NCBI RefSeq assembly: GCF_002735695.1
Contig: NZ_PDZH01000019.1
Span: 1-48,131 of the forward strand
Length of the DNA: 48,131 nt
Source: Chitinimonas sp. BJB300
GTDB lineage: Bacteria > Pseudomonadota > Gammaproteobacteria > Burkholderiales > Chitinimonadaceae
Reading direction: 5' to 3'
Part shown: piece after piece, positions 7,973-17,272 of the stretch
Position numbering within the stretch: the first letter of the stretch is position 1
Layout of the letters: every line of letters begins with the position of its first letter
Made by a program: the position numbers and the translations under genes
The notes under the pieces: generated by a model
What the model was told of the DNA's origin: nothing
What the model saw: only the letters and a program-made list of their open reading frames with translations
Databases searched by the model: none

Positions 7973-8818
7973 ATGACCCAGACCCGCTTTCAGCCGGTCT
8001 GGCGCATGGGTGGCTGGCGCGACCAGGATATTGAAATTTCCATCCAGCGGAAGACGTTGATTGCCCTGGTTGCCACACTGTTGCTGCATTTGCTGTTGAT
8101 ATATGTTTTTACCCGCCCCCCCCCCCACGTGGGAGAAACCACGGCACCGGCAAGTCAGGCTCCATTGCAGTTAGAGATGAACCTGCAGGACAAGCCAACG
8201 GCAAAACCCCAGGTACCCGACCCCGTCAAGGTAGAGGTCTTACCACAACCCAAACATGCGATTACGCCCACGCCTTCTAAGCCGCGTGATGAGGAACCTG
8301 CTGAGATAGTGCCGGTGCCACGCCCGCTTGAATTGCCTCCCACACAGGTAACCAAGCCGCTTGATCTGACACCACCACCAGCCACAGACCTGAGCAGCTA
8401 TATGCAGGCCATGCGAGAAAAACGCCAAGCGGCAGAACAGCAAGCCAGCGGGTACGCGCCCCCACCAGCCTCGGCCGAAGAGCAACGCATGGCCAATATC
8501 AGCCGTAATTTGCAACGGCCCGGTACCAATGGGGTATTTCAGATCGTCAGCAAAGGCACGCTCAGCGCTCAATTCATGTTCCGTGGCTGGACGGGCGATA
8601 GCAGCCGTGCCCGTAGTGAAATATTCGATGTATCAGTCTCCCCTGGTGGCGACCTCGAACGCGCAATGATCAGACGCATGATCGCCATCATTCGCACTCA
8701 CTACAGCGGCGACTTCAACTGGGAGTCGCAACGACTCAATCGGGTGATCGTGCTATCGGCCCGGCAGGAAGATGGCGCGGGTCTGGAAGACTTTCTATTG
8801 CGCGAGTTCTTCGGCTAG
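7973..8818 (+). CDS. Membrane-anchored proline-rich periplasmic protein, TonB-like layout, with C11 tract
   Basis: A 281-residue protein of unknown function. A single transmembrane segment (about residues 28-47; LIALVATLLLHLLLIYVF) follows a short cytoplasmic N-terminus. A proline/lysine-rich linker (about 49-140) and a C-terminal globular domain (about 170-281) follow. The layout resembles TonB/TolA-like envelope-spanning proteins, but no TonB family motif was recognised. Codons 48-52 (R-P-P-P-H) contain a run of eleven C (8116-8126), so slippage would truncate the protein just after the membrane anchor. The start is uncertain: ATG 7973 has no good ribosome site, and an in-frame TTG at 7928 is an alternative. 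Confidence 0.7.
   Translation: MTQTRFQPVWRMGGWRDQDIEISIQRKTLIALVATLLLHLLLIYVFTRPPPHVGETTAPASQAPLQLEMNLQDKPTAKPQVPDPVKVEVLPQPKHAITPTPSKPRDEEPAEIVPVPRPLELPPTQVTKPLDLTPPPATDLSSYMQAMREKRQAAEQQASGYAPPPASAEEQRMANISRNLQRPGTNGVFQIVSKGTLSAQFMFRGWTGDSSRARSEIFDVSVSPGGDLERAMIRRMIAIIRTHYSGDFNWESQRLNRVIVLSARQEDGAGLEDFLLREFFG
8116..8126 (+). repeat. Homopolymeric C11 tract inside a coding region
   Basis: Eleven consecutive C residues directly after the transmembrane codons of the proline-rich protein. Tracts of this length slip during replication and are known phase-variation switches in Neisseria and related bacteria. In the sequenced state the frame is open. Confidence 0.85.
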
Positions 8819-9051
8819 CGGCACTGATTTGGTGCAGCCCATGAATGGTCGGTCGAGCACTCACGCCGTAATCCTTTGAATTCATTAACGCGGTCTCTTC
8901 AGGCACAGCATTTGCGTAGCCAGGATGAACACCATACGACTTGCGCTGTAAAGCAACGGCATATCGCGCCCCATCTGGTTGATCAGACTGCCGGCTTTCT
9001 ATTGCAAACAAGTCCTATCGCCCCGCCCATCCCAATTGATGTCGACAAGCA

Positions 9052-9288
9052 ATGGCCAAACCTATCCTTATCGAAGCTGTTACCGCCCAGGATGGTGCAC
9101 AACGTGTATCAGCGCTCATTACGCTACTCACCAATGCCGTAGAGAACGGAGCCAGTCTCGGCTTTCTCGCACCAATTCACCATGATGCAGCCCAGCATTA
9201 CTGGGCTGATGTTCTGGGCATAACATCAACAATGAAACCGGAAGGCAACCTGCACTATGTCACCCACCCTACGCGACGCCACGGCTGA
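9052..9288 (+). pseudogene. Truncated GNAT acetyltransferase N-terminus
   Basis: The first 52 or so of 78 residues look like the N-terminal part of a GNAT domain, with an ITLLTNAVENGASLGFLAP stretch followed by HYWADVLG. The acetyl-CoA-binding motif A (R/Q-x-x-G-x-G/A) is missing. The frame then changes character and overlaps the start of the next acetyltransferase at 9257. It looks like a deletion remnant fused to unrelated sequence. It may be translated, but an acetyltransferase function is unlikely. Confidence 0.45.
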
Positions 9289-9751
9289 CGATGCAGCCGC
9301 TATTGCAGCTATCTACAACCCTTATGTACTGGAAACAGTCATCAGTTTTGAAGAAAGCCCAATCCAACCGGTGGATATCGCCCGCGGGATCACCAAAATC
9401 AAATCGGATGGCCTACCCTGGCTAGTTGCCGAGCACGATGGACAAAAACTGGGCTACGCCTATGCAAGTCCTTGGCGATCCAGACCAGCCTATCGCCACT
9501 CGGTGGAAAGCTCGGTCTACCTGGCACCCCAGGCACAACGGTTAGGTATAGGAGAACGCCTCTACCTTGCCTTGATCGAACAACTGAGAAAGGTTGGCAA
9601 ACATACCGTCATTGGTGGCATAGCCCTGCCCAATGCAGCCAGCGTGGCATTGCACGAAAAATTGGGCTTTAGGCAAATGGCGTTGTTTGAACAAACTGGC
9701 TATAAATTTGGCCGCTGGATAGATACCGGTTATTGGCAACTCTTGTTATAA
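9257..9751 (+). CDS. GNAT N-acetyltransferase, phosphinothricin acetyltransferase-like
   Basis: A complete 164-residue GNAT protein. N-terminal LRDATADDAAAIAAIYNPYV and the ISFEE segment match the PAT/Bar/MnaT group. The acetyl-CoA pyrophosphate loop is APQAQRLGIGERLY (about residues 90-103), and the C-terminal GFRQMALFEQTGYKFGRWIDTGYWQ is typical of the group. These enzymes acetylate small amines, for example phosphinothricin, methionine sulfone or sulfoximine; the physiological substrate here is unknown. The gene overlaps a truncated GNAT frame by about 30 bases and seems to be a single-gene unit. Confidence 0.85.
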   Translation: MSPTLRDATADDAAAIAAIYNPYVLETVISFEESPIQPVDIARGITKIKSDGLPWLVAEHDGQKLGYAYASPWRSRPAYRHSVESSVYLAPQAQRLGIGERLYLALIEQLRKVGKHTVIGGIALPNAASVALHEKLGFRQMALFEQTGYKFGRWIDTGYWQLLL

Positions 9752-9885
9752 GGCCTTGCTGTGACAGCAGCCACCCGTAGCAAAGCCACCTGCCATATCT
9801 TGCAAAACGTCTCTCTGGGTTGCGCTTCGCGTGACTAAGGCACTAGGCTGAAGCTGCACCCGCACAGACACCGCAGGAACCGACA

Positions 9886-11622
9886 GTGCTGCGACTGCTT
9901 GCCCTTCTGCTATTGGTCTTACAGAGCTGCTCCCTATGGGCAGCCGCCACGCCGACGCCTGTCCGCCTGACCACTGCTGCCGAAGGCCAGTATTTCAATG
10001 GCCGACTCCAGTTGTTGGTCGATACGACAAGCAAGATGACACTGGATGACGTACAGCATGCGCCAGCAAGCGCTTTCACCCTACCCTCCGGCCCCATCCA
10101 GTACACCTATGATCCAAGCGCGTATTGGCTCCGCCTTACTGTGCAAGGCAGCCCCGAACACGACTGGGTGCTGGAATTGACATCGGTGGCTATTGCCGAA
10201 GCATCGTTCTACGGCCCCATCGACGCAAATGGCCGTAGCCATGCCGACCCCGTCGATATTGGCTACAAACGGCCTTATGCCAATCGACAGCTGGCATCAG
10301 AGAACACCGTATTCCGCTTTCACCTGCCTACAGCCGAACCCTATACCCTTTATCTTAAATTGCAGTCCGAGCTGCCTCAGCAATACCAACCCCGCATCCG
10401 GGAGCTGGGGGAATACACCGTGGCGGTGCGTACACGCCAATTGATTGATGGCATCTGCTACGGCGCGCTGCTGGCCATGTTGCTGTACAACCTGATGCTG
10501 CTGAATATCATGCGTGACCGTACCTATATCTGGTACGTGCTTACCGTTGCTTTCGCCGCCATCAGCATCTCTGGCTACAACGGGCATTTGGCCCACTACG
10601 TCATTTCTGACTCACCCGCACTGCTAATGCGCAGCTACAACGGCGCGCCCGTGTTATGGGCGATATTCACCATGCTGTTCAGCCGTGATTTTCTCAGCAT
10701 GGCCAAATACACGCCCAAGCTTTATCTCAGTACCCATGCAATGCTCGCCTTGCTGCTTGTGGCCTTTGGCGCTGCCATGGTAGAAAATGTTTCGCTGGCT
10801 CAAGGCATGACTGAATTGGTCGCGGCAGTGTCCGCCATCATCCTGATCACCGCCGCGATATTCACCCTGCGCCAGGGCTTTCACCCTGCGCGTTGGTACC
10901 TGTTTGGCCAGCTCACGTTGCATGTCTCCGCCATTATCGTCATTGCCGACAATCGTAACCTCATCAGCTGGCCCTGGATGCGCAGCTATGGCCTTCAAGT
11001 CGGCGCGGCGCTTGAAGTCGTGATCTTCGCCCTCGCCATGGGTAGCCGTATGCGCATGATGCAACTGAAGAACCGTGAATTGCGCGCCCGCACCCATGTG
11101 CTGACCGCCGCAGCAGAAACCGACTCGCTGACGGGTGTAGCCAACCGAGCGGGCTTGGTGGCGCGCACCACCCGGCTGCTGGACACCGGTCAACACGCCA
11201 TCATCCTGATCGACCTGAACCGGTTCAAACCAGTAAATGACCAGTTTGGCCACGATGCCGGCGACAAGGTATTGATTGAGATTGCGCGCCGACTGGAGGA
11301 GCAGGTGCGCGATAGCGATGTGGTAGCACGTATTGGAGGGGACGAGTTTGTGGTGGTGTTGAGCAACCAGCACGAACGCAACATCATTTCGAGCATCGCC
11401 GTACGATTGGTCGACCGTATCGCCATGCCGATCACAGTCGATCATCGTCAACTGGAAGTGGGCAGCAGCCTGGGCATTGCGCTCTGCCCTGAACACAGCA
11501 GAAAGCTGGATGAGCTGCTCAAGGCGGCCGACAAAGCCATGTACCTCGTCAAAGGCAGCGAACATGCCGGCTTTGCATTCGCAGATGAAACACTCCCCAA
11601 GCCCGATTCCGTATTGAACTAG
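9886..11622 (+). CDS. Membrane diguanylate cyclase with 7TMR-DISM sensor
   Basis: A 578-residue protein starting at a GTG with AGGAA six bases upstream. A signal peptide (1-20) leads into a periplasmic 7TMR-DISM extracellular domain (about 25-165; a YWLRLTV segment), seven transmembrane helices (about 185-385) and a cytoplasmic GGDEF domain (about 410-565). The active-site GGDEF is intact at 484-488, and an RxxD inhibitory site (RDSD, 475-478) lies five residues before it, so it should make cyclic di-GMP with product inhibition. DISM domains often sense carbohydrates or other small ligands; the ligand is unknown. No phosphodiesterase or c-di-GMP target lies nearby. Confidence 0.9.
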   Translation: MLRLLALLLLVLQSCSLWAAATPTPVRLTTAAEGQYFNGRLQLLVDTTSKMTLDDVQHAPASAFTLPSGPIQYTYDPSAYWLRLTVQGSPEHDWVLELTSVAIAEASFYGPIDANGRSHADPVDIGYKRPYANRQLASENTVFRFHLPTAEPYTLYLKLQSELPQQYQPRIRELGEYTVAVRTRQLIDGICYGALLAMLLYNLMLLNIMRDRTYIWYVLTVAFAAISISGYNGHLAHYVISDSPALLMRSYNGAPVLWAIFTMLFSRDFLSMAKYTPKLYLSTHAMLALLLVAFGAAMVENVSLAQGMTELVAAVSAIILITAAIFTLRQGFHPARWYLFGQLTLHVSAIIVIADNRNLISWPWMRSYGLQVGAALEVVIFALAMGSRMRMMQLKNRELRARTHVLTAAAETDSLTGVANRAGLVARTTRLLDTGQHAIILIDLNRFKPVNDQFGHDAGDKVLIEIARRLEEQVRDSDVVARIGGDEFVVVLSNQHERNIISSIAVRLVDRIAMPITVDHRQLEVGSSLGIALCPEHSRKLDELLKAADKAMYLVKGSEHAGFAFADETLPKPDSVLN

Positions 11623-11918
11623 CGTGGTAAACACACTGCAGCCAGCCACCAATACGTGTACCTTGCTGGACAGTCGCCGCGCTAAACGCCAGCATGACCA
11701 GACTCAGGCGCAATCCCAAATTTGTCAGCCTGATCAACCCGTATTGTGCCGGCAGGCCAACACCAGCCTGGCACTGCCAAAAAAAGGTTGTTTGCGCCAA
11801 TCATGACGCGGTTAGCATCCAACATAGTGTCATGCTCACGCCCATAGGTTGTACCCTATGCGCAGGGCTTGCCATCTATCGTTCGCTGCATTACGCAAAC
11901 AGCCCAGGAAGCCCCTCC

Positions 11919-13496
11919 ATGCCACGCCTACCTTTGTTGTTGCTTGCTCTCGCCACCGGTTCTGCTATCGCTGCAAAGCCACTCGTTATCTGCGCAGATG
12001 CCGACCCCGATGGCTTTGACCCTGCCCAAAGCGCCAATAACGCCACCCACCAGGCGTCAGCCACCAAGATCTACAACAACCTGATCGAATACGAACCTGG
12101 CCCGTTCAAATTCAGCCCTAGTCTGGCCCAGCAATGGACGATCTCGGCCGATGGCCTCGTCTATACCTTCCAGCTACGTCACGGCGTGAAGTGGCAACAC
12201 AATGAGCATTTCAAACCCACCCGCGATTTCAATGCCGACGATGTACTGTGGACCATCCAACGCCAAATCCAGCCCGACCATCCTGGCGCCAAAGCAGCAC
12301 CGGCGGGGTTTCCTTATGCCAATGCAGGCGACTGGAAGAACCTGTTTAAGACAGTGGAAAAAATCGACGATTACACGGTGAAGCTCACGCTGAACAAACC
12401 GTACTCTCCATTGCTAGAGCGCTTTGCCCACCCAGCCTTCGCCATCGTTTCTGCCGAATATGGCCAACAACTGAACCACGCGGGCACGCCCAATCTCATC
12501 AGCAGCCAACCCATTGGCACCGGCCCCTATATGCTGAAAAAGTACGATAAGGGCGCGCAGGCACGGTATGAGGCCAATCCTAACTACTGGCGCAACAAAC
12601 CAGCCATCGACAAGCTGATCCTGGCTATCGTCACCGACCCCGCGGTACGCACGCAGAAGCTTCTGGCTGGCGAATGCCATCTGGCCGACACCATCAAGCC
12701 TCAAGACCTGCCCAAGTTCGATCACAACCCGAAGTTTGTGGCTACGCCATTACGCATGCAGTCCAGCGCACAGCTCTTTTTCAACGTGGGCAAAAAGCCG
12801 TTTGACGACAAACGTGTACGGCAAGCGCTATCGATGGTGATCGACCGCCAAGCGATTGTAAAAAGTGTGTTCGATGGCCGCGCAGAAGTCGCTGCCATGC
12901 CCTATTCACCACGCAGCCTATGGGGAGTTGAGTTGGTGAAGCCGGTCGCTCCCGATCTGCCCAAAGCCAAGAAACTACTCACCGAGGCTGGCTACCCAAC
13001 CGGGTTTGAAGCAGAGATGTGGGTGCGCCCCGGTGGATCAGCTACCAATCCGAATTTCCGCCTTACCGCTGAACTCATCCAGTCGGATTGGGCCAAGCTG
13101 GGCGTGAAACTGAACCTCGTCAACGTTGAATGGGTCAGCCTGGTAAAAAAAGCACGTGCAGGCGAAGCGCCTTCGCTGCTGAGCGGCTGGAGCGGCACGC
13201 TTGACCCTGACGGTTTCTACAGCAACGTCGCCAGTTGCGATGCCGCCGCCAACGGCTATAACTTCGCCCAGTGGTGCAACAACCCAGCCGACGCCGCGCT
13301 CGACACTGCCCGGGTCGCCACCACGCAGGCAGCACGAGCCAAATCCTATATCGAAGTACAGAAAATCCTGGCTGACGAAGTCCCTTTTACCACCCTCGCC
13401 TACGCGTTACCCGTCGTTATCCACGACCGTAAACTGCTGGGTGTGGAACCTACGCCGAATGACAGTTTTAAGGTGGAGCGGCTGCATTGGAAGTAA
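11919..13496 (+). CDS. Periplasmic peptide-binding protein of an ABC transporter (SBP_bac_5, DppA-like)
   Basis: A 525-residue secreted solute-binding protein. The start is the ATG at 11919 with AGGAAG upstream; a signal peptide (MPRLPLLLLALATGSAIAA) follows, and a further 75 upstream residues in the long frame are rejected. Family 5 features include the ADADPDGFDPAQS N-terminus, the LAQQWTISADGLVYTFQLRHGVKW segment, IGTGPYMLKKY and LFFNVGKKPFDDKRVRQALSMVIDR. It should bind di- or oligopeptides, or possibly another cluster C ligand, in the periplasm. No permease or ATPase gene is adjacent, so it is an orphan that probably serves a transporter encoded elsewhere. Confidence 0.88.
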   Translation: MPRLPLLLLALATGSAIAAKPLVICADADPDGFDPAQSANNATHQASATKIYNNLIEYEPGPFKFSPSLAQQWTISADGLVYTFQLRHGVKWQHNEHFKPTRDFNADDVLWTIQRQIQPDHPGAKAAPAGFPYANAGDWKNLFKTVEKIDDYTVKLTLNKPYSPLLERFAHPAFAIVSAEYGQQLNHAGTPNLISSQPIGTGPYMLKKYDKGAQARYEANPNYWRNKPAIDKLILAIVTDPAVRTQKLLAGECHLADTIKPQDLPKFDHNPKFVATPLRMQSSAQLFFNVGKKPFDDKRVRQALSMVIDRQAIVKSVFDGRAEVAAMPYSPRSLWGVELVKPVAPDLPKAKKLLTEAGYPTGFEAEMWVRPGGSATNPNFRLTAELIQSDWAKLGVKLNLVNVEWVSLVKKARAGEAPSLLSGWSGTLDPDGFYSNVASCDAAANGYNFAQWCNNPADAALDTARVATTQAARAKSYIEVQKILADEVPFTTLAYALPVVIHDRKLLGVEPTPNDSFKVERLHWK

Positions 13497-13786
13497 GAAA
13501 GCCAGGGAAGAAATAAGCCTTAGAATTAGAGGTAGGATAAGCACACCTCATAACATTGCTTGGCAAGCTTTATACCGCCAAGCTTGCTTACCACCTATCC
13601 GCAGACCTTTACTTTTACAGCTTATTGGGCTCGCCAATCCATTTCTTTATGTTATTATTCGATGAATTATTAAATACTAACTTTATGATTAAATAGGAAA
13701 ATTTTCCCACAAAAATATTATTAACTTAACCAGGTTAATTCTAGTTAAATTTCAATTCCATCTCAATAGAAATAAAAGTTACTTTG

Positions 13787-14629
13787 ATGCAAAAAAACGA
13801 AACCTTTCCCACTGCGCTTGAAGCAATTTTTCTCATAATATTTCTCTTTATAATAGAATATCTACTTGGTGCGCTTTTTTATGACTTTCGCAGTAGCATC
13901 GACATTGACATACAACAAACCCAAGGGGTTATTTCCTTATTAGGAAATGGTGTGATTTTCTGCGCTTTACTTTACTATAAGAATATGAGCTATGGCTCTC
14001 TATTTCATTTTTCAAAAAACTCACCATTATTAACAACAGGACTGCTGATACTACCAATCTCGCTTACCGTACCTGCATTAACGCTTTTTATGTGGACAAG
14101 TGATACGCTATTAACCTCTCTCTTCCCACCTTCGGAATGGTTTACCGCGTCCTATCATCGTATGATGTCGAATGGCGTGATATCGATAATCACTGTATGC
14201 ATTCTAGCTCCCATACTTGAAGAAATGCTTTTCAGAGGCATTATCTTGCGCAGTTTTTTATATCAATATCGCAAGTGGCCTGCCATTATTGGTTCATCTT
14301 TTATATTTGGCTTCGCTCACTTAAATATTTATCAATTTGTTGTTGGCGTTGTTATAGGGAGTATCTTAGGGTGGCTATATGAACGTACGCACTCTTTATA
14401 TCCCGGTATTTTTCTTCATAGTCTCTACAATTCCGTTTGTATGTATTTATATTACACATTCTATAGTGAAGATCTCAGCTATTCGTGGGAACCATCCACA
14501 CTACATTGGGTGACTGCGTTCATCTTTGCATTTATTGGTACTTCTCTACTTAGGCGTCTCCTGTCTTCGCCCAAGGCAGCAACTATCCTGACGCTCTCGA
14601 GTGATAACAACCCTGATAAGAAAATGTGA
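13787..14629 (+). CDS. CPBP-family intramembrane metalloprotease
   Basis: A 280-residue polytopic membrane protein with the CPBP (Abi/CAAX-protease) motifs: E145-E146-x-x-x-R150 in ILEEMLFRG, H178 in FGFAHLN, and H211/N215 in IFLHSLYN. These ligate zinc and act as an intramembrane glutamic-type or metalloprotease; substrates are unknown. In some bacteria they protect against self-made bacteriocins. The start ATG (13787) directly follows a TTG and has no strong ribosome site. The gene and its 290-bp upstream spacer are clearly more AT-rich than all neighbours, which suggests recent acquisition. It is not part of an operon. Confidence 0.82.
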   Translation: MQKNETFPTALEAIFLIIFLFIIEYLLGALFYDFRSSIDIDIQQTQGVISLLGNGVIFCALLYYKNMSYGSLFHFSKNSPLLTTGLLILPISLTVPALTLFMWTSDTLLTSLFPPSEWFTASYHRMMSNGVISIITVCILAPILEEMLFRGIILRSFLYQYRKWPAIIGSSFIFGFAHLNIYQFVVGVVIGSILGWLYERTHSLYPGIFLHSLYNSVCMYLYYTFYSEDLSYSWEPSTLHWVTAFIFAFIGTSLLRRLLSSPKAATILTLSSDNNPDKKM

Positions 14630-14634
14630 TACGA

Positions 14635-14675
14635 AGGGAGAATATCAGCTGGGTATAAACAGGCTGATTCTCCCT
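14635..14675. terminator. Hairpin between convergent CPBP and GH5 genes
   Basis: AGGGAGAATATCAGC pairs with GCTGATTCTCCCT around a 13-base loop with one two-base bulge. It lies between the converging CPBP gene and the GH5 reading frame. No long T-run follows on either strand, so termination efficiency is uncertain. Confidence 0.45.
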
Positions 14676-14722
14676 AATCTCATCAAAGCAACATTAAAAC
14701 GAAACGGAGTCCGCACTATCTC

Positions 14723-15022
14723 CTAATTTCGGGGGTATCCGCTATCCGTCATGCTCCCCGTCAAATACACCACGCTTTTCCGCCCTGCTACCAATAGGCG
14801 ATTAAGCTCGCGTTGCCATTCCTCTTGCACTGCCGGTTGAATCACCTCACCAGTCGATTGGGGTACCAGCAACAGGAAATGCCAGCTGTCTTGCGTTTCA
14901 TCGCTATCCTGGTCATCCCATACCAACACACGGCGACCACTGCCGTTGAGGCCAGCCCCCCCAGTATCCTGCATCAATAGGATTTCATTTTGCGTTTGGT
15001 TGGCAGTATTCGCTACGGATAG
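14723..15022 (-). other. In-frame continuation of the GH5 gene past a TGA codon
   Basis: After the GH5 stop codon (TGA, 15023-15025) the same reading frame stays open for 99 codons, to a TAG at 14723-14725. The peptide (beginning LSVANTANQTQNEILLM, later SWHFLLLVPQS and SVVYLTGSM) has the look of a compact C-terminal beta domain. The frame match is exact, since 16798 minus 14977 is divisible by three. Independent initiation is possible at an ATG at 14972-14974, but no ribosome site is evident. The simplest reading is a nonsense mutation (for example CGA to TGA) in an originally 690-residue protein; TGA readthrough is the alternative. Confidence 0.6.
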
Positions 15023-16798
15023 TCAATTGCGAATTGCCTTGTCGGTAATGGCAATGGTGCGCATTGCATCAAAGCGGGCTGGGAGGAAGACTTCCGTCGG
15101 GGCATCACTTTTACGCCCCTGCCAAACCAACAGCGCAAATTCGTGGCCTCGTAACCATTCCTTGTCGTCCAGCTTCAGCATCGCCCAGTCGAGCACTTTG
15201 CTGTCGGCGTCTTTTGCCAACGCGTTGAAGTGGAATTGCACAATATCGCCCTGGGCACGGCGCGGATAGATGCGTTCGATATTGGCTTGGTCGATGTTGT
15301 AAACCGGCTTATCCGCCACATAGCGCACGACGGAATAGTCCTCATCATTCCAGGCATCAGCGGTGGTTTTTATCTTGGCTGGGTTGCTGTTCATCGCCTC
15401 ATGATGCTGGCCGTAGTAGCGGTCCCACTGCCATTGGGTGCTCGACAATGCAGGCGCATAAACATCAATAAAACGATCCTTGCTATGCCCATTCGTCGTC
15501 ACCTCCAGACCTTGGTAGATAGCCTTAATGGTACGGTTGGTGTCTTTACGGCCACTCTGCCCCAGAATCATGCCGAATTCGCTAACGAAAGTGGGCGACT
15601 GCCAATGCCGCGATTCTTCGCGGATTTCCTCGAAATGGGTGAGATAGGCACCATTATTGACCGCGCGTAAATCCGTCCCTTGCCGCCCGCCATCGTAGAA
15701 ATGCGGTGTAAACACGAATCGGCCGCCGGCTGGCGATTGCAAATACCTGCCCCCCGTTGCGGGGGCAAAAATGCCAACGGTGCTATTCCAAAATACCAGG
15801 GGCTCAGCAAACACCAGCTTGTCCGCCCAACCAGCCGCATCCATCGCTTGCCGGACACGTTCGTAAAAAGGCCATAGCTTGCGATTGTCCCATTCCCGGG
15901 CAGACAACCCTTCCATACCGCCATCCACTGGCTCGTTAAGCGGGTCCAGCCCCAACACCTTGTCGTATACCTGCGCCGGTAGTCGGCTACGCAGATAACG
16001 CATGCCTTCTGTTATCTGCCACAGGTAACTATCCTGCACCTTACGCCACCCAGCAGAGGTATTGACCGGCGCATTGTTCCAGAAATTACGAAAGCCGCGC
16101 CGTACCGCTTCATCCGTCATATTGTGCTGCGCCCAGCTAACGCAAACGATGCCGCAATATTCCGCTGGATAATTACCGCCGCTGATAATCCATTTGGGCG
16201 CGCCATTACCGGTATGCCAGGAGTTCGCATTGAACAAGTGGCGGGAATATAGATCCTGGTGGTAGTCGATCAATACATGCATGCCACGCTCGGTAGCAGC
16301 TTCGATCTGCTGCGCGATGTCGTCAAGGTAGGCTGTATCGATGCGGTCGGGCTCGGGATGAATTGCTTCCCACGCCACCAGCAGCCGAACCACATTCGCG
16401 CCGCTTTTGGCACGTAGATCACTTAACCCGCTACGCGCATCTTCCAGTGTTCGAAAAGGCTTGAAACCGCTCTCTGCCAATTTGGTGGAACCCGATACGT
16501 TCCAACCGCGAAAGACAGCCTCACGGCCCAATCCATCACGGAAAATCGCATCTTTGTAAGTACGCCCCCCAACGCGTATCTGCTTGGTATCGGTATGGAT
16601 TTGATGCGCAGCTGGTGATTGTTCGACCGCTGCAATGTCATGGACCATCGCCAAGGCAATATTGCTGACCAATACCAACGAAATCAAGCCGCCCAATGAA
16701 CTGAGGCATTTCGCCCATTGGCGTGTTCGGGCAGATGACTGAAGTACGGACTCTAAGAATAAGGTTGATGAACGACTAGGAAGTGTTGGCTGATGCAC
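15023..16798 (-). CDS. Glycoside hydrolase family 5, endoglycoceramidase/cellulase-like
   Basis: A 591-residue GH5 enzyme. Translation starts at GTG 16796-16798 with GAGGAG six bases upstream. A signal-anchor (about residues 33-51) precedes the barrel. The acid/base is E289 in LGLDPLNEP and the nucleophile E407 in FVSEFGM. The VLIDYHQDLYSR and GNGAPKWII motifs recall endoglycoceramidase-like members more than classical cellulases. The likely role is extracytoplasmic hydrolysis of beta-linked glycans or glycolipids. The C-terminus ends at a TGA after which the same frame continues for 99 codons, so the last domain may be lost. It is a single gene, divergent from the flavoprotein at 17273. Confidence 0.85.
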   Translation of the reverse strand: MHQPTLPSRSSTLFLESVLQSSARTRQWAKCLSSLGGLISLVLVSNIALAMVHDIAAVEQSPAAHQIHTDTKQIRVGGRTYKDAIFRDGLGREAVFRGWNVSGSTKLAESGFKPFRTLEDARSGLSDLRAKSGANVVRLLVAWEAIHPEPDRIDTAYLDDIAQQIEAATERGMHVLIDYHQDLYSRHLFNANSWHTGNGAPKWIISGGNYPAEYCGIVCVSWAQHNMTDEAVRRGFRNFWNNAPVNTSAGWRKVQDSYLWQITEGMRYLRSRLPAQVYDKVLGLDPLNEPVDGGMEGLSAREWDNRKLWPFYERVRQAMDAAGWADKLVFAEPLVFWNSTVGIFAPATGGRYLQSPAGGRFVFTPHFYDGGRQGTDLRAVNNGAYLTHFEEIREESRHWQSPTFVSEFGMILGQSGRKDTNRTIKAIYQGLEVTTNGHSKDRFIDVYAPALSSTQWQWDRYYGQHHEAMNSNPAKIKTTADAWNDEDYSVVRYVADKPVYNIDQANIERIYPRRAQGDIVQFHFNALAKDADSKVLDWAMLKLDDKEWLRGHEFALLVWQGRKSDAPTEVFLPARFDAMRTIAITDKAIRN

Positions 16799-17272
16799 TA
16801 CGTACTCCTCGTATTATTGTTTTTGCTCAAGGCTACCATGGCGACGTTACCCAGCAATCAGCCAAGAGGGAACGACCAAGTACACTAAGAGGTTGATTTA
16901 ACTTCTTCCCGTAGGCAAATGCGCAACAGACAATAAGCACAGCAGCCCAAATTCCGAAAATTTCAGCTAGCCATTGCAGGCACTGTCAGCGTCAATGTCA
17001 ATAACTGATGGCGGGGCTGATATGTTGTGGGCACGTTATCTGAAAAGAAAGCAGAACTGCACATCTGGAGCCTGACAGAATATCTTGCTGATATTCGATT
17101 GGTATGTTCAAGATGGCGCGAGCCAAGGCAGCGAGCTAGCCCTGGCTATGTAGATTACAATTTGATGTCTAATTGCAGTCCCCGTACCGCTATTCAGCAT
17201 TAATGGTATGGGGAAATTATTTGGGCAATTTACCGTAATAAGTACTCACTGTTTGCCATTTAAGATTGTTTT
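16799..17272. other. 474-bp divergent intergenic region without genes
   Basis: This region separates the GH5 gene from the GlcD-like gene and must hold both promoters. I see no convincing coding frame, hairpin or repeat, and no -35/-10 pair strong enough to name. It is more AT-rich near 17150-17270. Confidence 0.5.

Noticed and set aside
10654-11652. 332-codon minus-strand frame opposite the diguanylate cyclase
   Set aside because: It is antisense to a gene with intact GGDEF and DISM domains and has a histidine/glutamine-rich nonsense composition.
14956-14962. C7 run in the GH5 extension as a second phase-variable tract
   Set aside because: Seven bases is within the range expected by chance in this composition, and it lies beyond an in-frame stop.
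14723-15025. Selenocysteine insertion at the GH5 TGA
   Set aside because: No GH5 selenoprotein is known, and I saw no hairpin directly after the codon that resembles a bacterial SECIS; mutation or leaky readthrough is simpler.
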